DNA of 8,045 nt from Nitrospira sp. (GTDB lineage Bacteria > Nitrospirota > Nitrospiria > Nitrospirales > Nitrospiraceae): contig JANYBU010000131.1 of NCBI GenBank assembly GCA_025360665.1, positions 1 through 8,045 on the forward strand. The letters run 5' to 3'. The position numbers and the translations under genes were made by a program. The first letter of the stretch is position 1; every line of letters begins with the position of its first letter. Below the pieces are notes generated by a model. It ran no database searches and was not told where the DNA came from. It saw nothing but the letters and a program-made list of their open reading frames with translations. Shown in pieces: positions 6,307 to 8,045 of this stretch.

Positions 6307-6335
6307 TTGACAACGGGTAGGGGCTATGTTAAAAA
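6307..6335 (+). promoter_or_regulatory. Candidate promoter of the gene at 6438
   Basis: A perfect TTGACA (6307-6312), a 17-bp spacer and TAAAAA (6330-6335, four of six consensus matches) with TGT directly upstream (6327-6329) as an extended -10. Transcription would begin near 6342, within a short CGGCC/GGCCG inverted repeat (6339-6356), leaving about 95 nt of leader. Confidence 0.55.
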
Positions 6336-6437
6336 TGGCGGCCTCAAAATTGGCCGGGCTCGTTGGTAAACACACGTACTGTTGTGTGAGGCGGACGCAA
6401 GAGCTCGGCGACGGGAATAGGCGTCAGTCCAGACCAC

Positions 6438-6977
6438 GTGAGGCGTAGACAGATCGCACAGAGTGAATCGCGATGGCGAGAGTGGATCCTAGCCATTGCG
6501 ATGGTGGGCGGTCTTCCCTCGGTTGTTTTTGCGACACATGAAGCCGACCATCGGTTTACGGTCGAAGGGTTTGTATGCGGGGCCGATGGAAAAGGGAGCG
6601 CGAATATAGATGTGCTCGTCAAGGATACAAGAATCTCGTATGGGCAGATCGTCAAGACCGATGGAGACGGATACTACAAAGCGGCGTTTCATCTTCATAA
6701 CGATAATCTAGGCGACCCGCTGCTGATTGAAGCCAAGGGGGAGCAGCAGCTACAGAAAATCTCGTTTGATCCGAAGGATCTAGAGGCAGAGCGAAGGATC
6801 CAGGTCAATTTTGGAACCGGCTGCATATCCGACAAAGGCAGTGTTCCTCTGTGGGTCTATCTAGGGTCGGGGGCTATGGCGGTAGCAGTCGGTGGGTTCA
6901 TCGGGGTCAAACTGATTTGTTCATGGCGGAAGCAGGAACAGAAACAAGGGAAGTCACAGGGCAAGCGTAAGAAATAA
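6438..6977 (+). CDS. Exported single-pass membrane protein with Ig/transthyretin-like domain, unknown role
   Basis: I cannot name this 179-residue protein. An arginine-rich start (MRRRQ) and a hydrophobic stretch (about 16-31, ending VVFA) make an export signal with a probable cut after Ala32. The periplasmic part has the strand pattern of carboxypeptidase-regulatory or transthyretin-like domains: FTVEGFVC (40-47), IDVLVKD (57-63), TDGDGYYKAAFHL (74-86), LLIEAKG (95-101). Two cysteines, C47 and C129, could pair. A membrane helix (about 138-161) and a Lys/Gln/Arg-rich tail of 18 residues place the C terminus in the cytoplasm. The mature N terminus would read THEADH, with two histidines; metal binding is conceivable but unproven. 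The GTG start at 6438 is the first possible start in this frame after the stop at 6387, but it lies within repeat-like sequence and lacks a clear ribosome site. ATG 6501 would leave too short a signal. The terminator at 7074 ends its transcript. Confidence 0.75.
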   Translation: MRRRQIAQSESRWREWILAIAMVGGLPSVVFATHEADHRFTVEGFVCGADGKGSANIDVLVKDTRISYGQIVKTDGDGYYKAAFHLHNDNLGDPLLIEAKGEQQLQKISFDPKDLEAERRIQVNFGTGCISDKGSVPLWVYLGSGAMAVAVGGFIGVKLICSWRKQEQKQGKSQGKRKK

Positions 6978-7073
6978 CCGAAGCGGTCCGTGGGGCTGAT
7001 AGGCACCTCGCTGGATCGGTTACTTGAAGTGGCGAGGGAGTGCGCGTGGCATCACAGGATTCGTTAGGACCGG

Positions 7074-7118
7074 CGCTTTTACAGGGGTGATGATCCCCCC
7101 GGTGAAAGCGTTTTTTTT
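7074..7118 (+). terminator. Strong intrinsic terminator
   Basis: CGCTTTTAC (7074-7082) pairs with GTGAAAGCG (7102-7110, one G-T wobble), continued by GGGG (7084-7087) with the C run at 7095-7100 around a short loop, and is followed at once by eight T residues (7111-7118). It separates the gene at 6438 from the cytochrome module. The preceding 96 nt (6978-7073) hold only weak inverted repeats, such as CCTCGC/GCGAGG. Confidence 0.93.
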
Positions 7119-7126
7119 CGTCTGAG

Positions 7127-7132
7127 TATAAC
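7127..7132 (+). promoter_or_regulatory. Possible -10 box of the cytochrome module
   Basis: TATAAC lies 9 bp after the terminator's T tract and about 42 nt before the start codon. No good -35 box is present at 16-18 bp; that position falls in the terminator stem. It may need an activator or another sigma factor, or it may be a chance match. Confidence 0.35.
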
Positions 7133-7174
7133 AGTGGAACGTCATCAATAGGGTCGGGAAAAAAGGAGCACGGG

Positions 7175-7732
7175 ATGGTTATGAAGCAGATGAAAATGAC
7201 GCAGTTGGCGGTGGTGTTGGGGATGGGGCTCTTTATGGTCGCGTGCGGGGGGGGAGGAGAAGGAGGGGAAGGGCCGATCGTTCCGCCGCCGCCGGCTCCT
7301 GCTGAGTACGCCGACAAACATATGCCGGCCGGTTGGTGGGCCGATGCGGCCAAACTGGAAGAAGGGCGGAAGCTCTTCATCGGCGAGACAAACCCCGATG
7401 TGAATTGTGCCAGCTGCCATGGCAAGGACGGCAAGCCGGTCAAGGCGGGTGCTCGTGACTTCCGCGTCGGCGAGAGGATGAAGCTCTACTCCGATTCCGT
7501 GTGGTTCTGGCGGGTTTCCGAAGGGGTTCCCAATACGAAGATGAAGGCGTGGAAGAGCAAGCTAGCGGAAGAAGATGTCTGGAAGCTGATCTTGTTTGAG
7601 CGGAACTTCGGGTTGGCTGGGAAGGGATGGGACGCCGATAAGAAATCATGGGTCGATGCGGCGAGCGTCTCGGCTGCCCCAGCAGCAGCTCCTGCGGCAG
7701 CTCCGGCTGCTCCGGCACCGGCGGGCAAGTAA
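7175..7732 (+). CDS. Mono-haem cytochrome c lipoprotein
   Basis: A 185-residue periplasmic electron carrier anchored by lipid. The signal (residues 1-23) is hydrophobic and ends MVA before Cys24, a slightly unusual lipobox with Met at -3. A Gly/Glu/Pro linker follows (25-43). The haem domain has CASCH (78-82) for covalent haem c attachment, with H82 as the proximal ligand, and a likely distal Met123 in VPNTKMKAW; the spacing suits a class I cytochrome c. Residues 165-184 are an Ala/Pro-rich tail that may be a flexible linker. AGGAG (7164-7168) is 6 nt before the ATG at 7175; a second in-frame ATG at 7181 would change only two residues. The coding strand carries a run of eight G (7247-7254) just after the lipidated Cys codon. 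It lies 38 nt upstream of a CydA-like gene, so I infer that it passes electrons to or within that complex. Confidence 0.92.
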   Translation: MVMKQMKMTQLAVVLGMGLFMVACGGGGEGGEGPIVPPPPAPAEYADKHMPAGWWADAAKLEEGRKLFIGETNPDVNCASCHGKDGKPVKAGARDFRVGERMKLYSDSVWFWRVSEGVPNTKMKAWKSKLAEEDVWKLILFERNFGLAGKGWDADKKSWVDAASVSAAPAAAPAAAPAAPAPAGK

Positions 7733-7770
7733 GCGGACTTCAATCTAGTGAGGAGGGGCGGCGAAACATC

Positions 7771-8045
7771 ATGAAAACGTGGCAGCGCAGTCTCATTGCG
7801 GCCTGTGCGCTTCTGGCGTTGTTCGGAGGAGTGGCGTATGCCCAAGCTCCTGGCACGTCCCCGGTGGACTTTCCCTATACGGGGAATCGGACCGCGGTAT
7901 GGATCGTCGCCCAGCTTCACATTCTATTTGCGGCGTTCATCCTCGGCGCCCCGATGTTTGTCGTGATGTCAGAATGGTTGGGGTATCGGAAGCAAGAGCC
8001 TCGATACGATCGCTTGGCAAAAGAGGTCACAAAGGTGACGGTCAT
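7771..8045 (+). CDS. Cytochrome bd-like (CydA-like) membrane subunit, 3' end missing
   Basis: Only the first 91 codons are present. They encode a cleavable-looking signal (MKTWQRSLIAACALLALFGG with AYA before Gln25), a short periplasmic stretch, then NRTAVWIVAQLHILFAAF and a hydrophobic helix that ends EWLGYRKQ. This matches the first helix of cytochrome bd subunit I, in which a conserved His (E. coli CydA H19) binds haem; here that is the His of QLHILF, about residue 52. Nitrospira is known to carry several divergent bd-like proteins of this kind, and I read this as one of them, not as a canonical quinol oxidase. A cleaved signal peptide is not usual for CydA. AGGAGG (7751-7756) is 14 nt upstream of the ATG, rather far. 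The preceding cytochrome c gene probably shares its transcript. Whether it reduces oxygen cannot be judged from this fragment. Confidence 0.8.
   Translation, partial: MKTWQRSLIAACALLALFGGVAYAQAPGTSPVDFPYTGNRTAVWIVAQLHILFAAFILGAPMFVVMSEWLGYRKQEPRYDRLAKEVTKVTV

Noticed and set aside
7440..7920. Long - strand frames over the cytochrome c gene
   Set aside because: They mirror the Ala/Pro-rich tail and haem domain codons and show no family features.

Overview
The window looks like chromosomal DNA from a Nitrospira-type bacterium (phylum Nitrospirota). This is inferred from family resemblance, not from a search. The clues are moderately high GC, a hopanoid gene (hpnH) close to MEP-pathway isoprenoid genes, and a lipoprotein cytochrome c directly followed by a cytochrome bd-like (CydA-like) membrane subunit, an arrangement I associate with nitrite-oxidising Nitrospira. 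Every gene I can support lies on the + strand.

Layout: (1) 3-884 is the 3' part of a DUF3187-type outer-membrane beta-barrel gene that is cut by the window edge. (2) 885-1060 is a control region with a TTGACA promoter whose spacer is an inverted repeat. (3) 1061-3010 is dxs and 3060-4241 is ispG, the first and the penultimate enzymes of the MEP pathway, separated by a degenerate heptamer repeat. (4) 4242-4675 holds tRNA-Cys(GCA) with a near-perfect promoter placed almost on its 5' end, then an AT-rich palindrome and the hpnH promoter. (5) 4676-5692 is hpnH (adenosylhopane synthase) and 5789-6184 is a small protein that may have an Sm/SH3-like barrel. (6) 6185-6437 is a control region with another TTGACA promoter, followed at 6438-6977 by an exported single-pass membrane protein with a probable Ig/transthyretin-like domain. 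(7) 7074-7118 is a strong intrinsic terminator. (8) 7175-7732 is a mono-haem lipoprotein cytochrome c and 7771 to the window end is the N-terminal part of a CydA-like protein.

How they fit together: Dxs and IspG supply the C5 units from which squalene and hopene are built, and HpnH attaches the adenosyl group that becomes the side chain of extended hopanoids. The middle of the window is therefore a supply-to-membrane-lipid cluster. The right end is the start of a respiratory module in which the periplasmic cytochrome c probably passes electrons to the bd-like subunit. I see no phage, transposon, CRISPR or defence genes.

The points most worth a second look are non-standard active-site residues in Dxs, a family of intergenic 7-bp repeats at three places, operator-like inverted repeats at three promoters, a nearly leaderless tRNA-Cys promoter, the unknown partner gene of hpnH, and a G8 tract right after the lipid-anchor cysteine of the cytochrome c.
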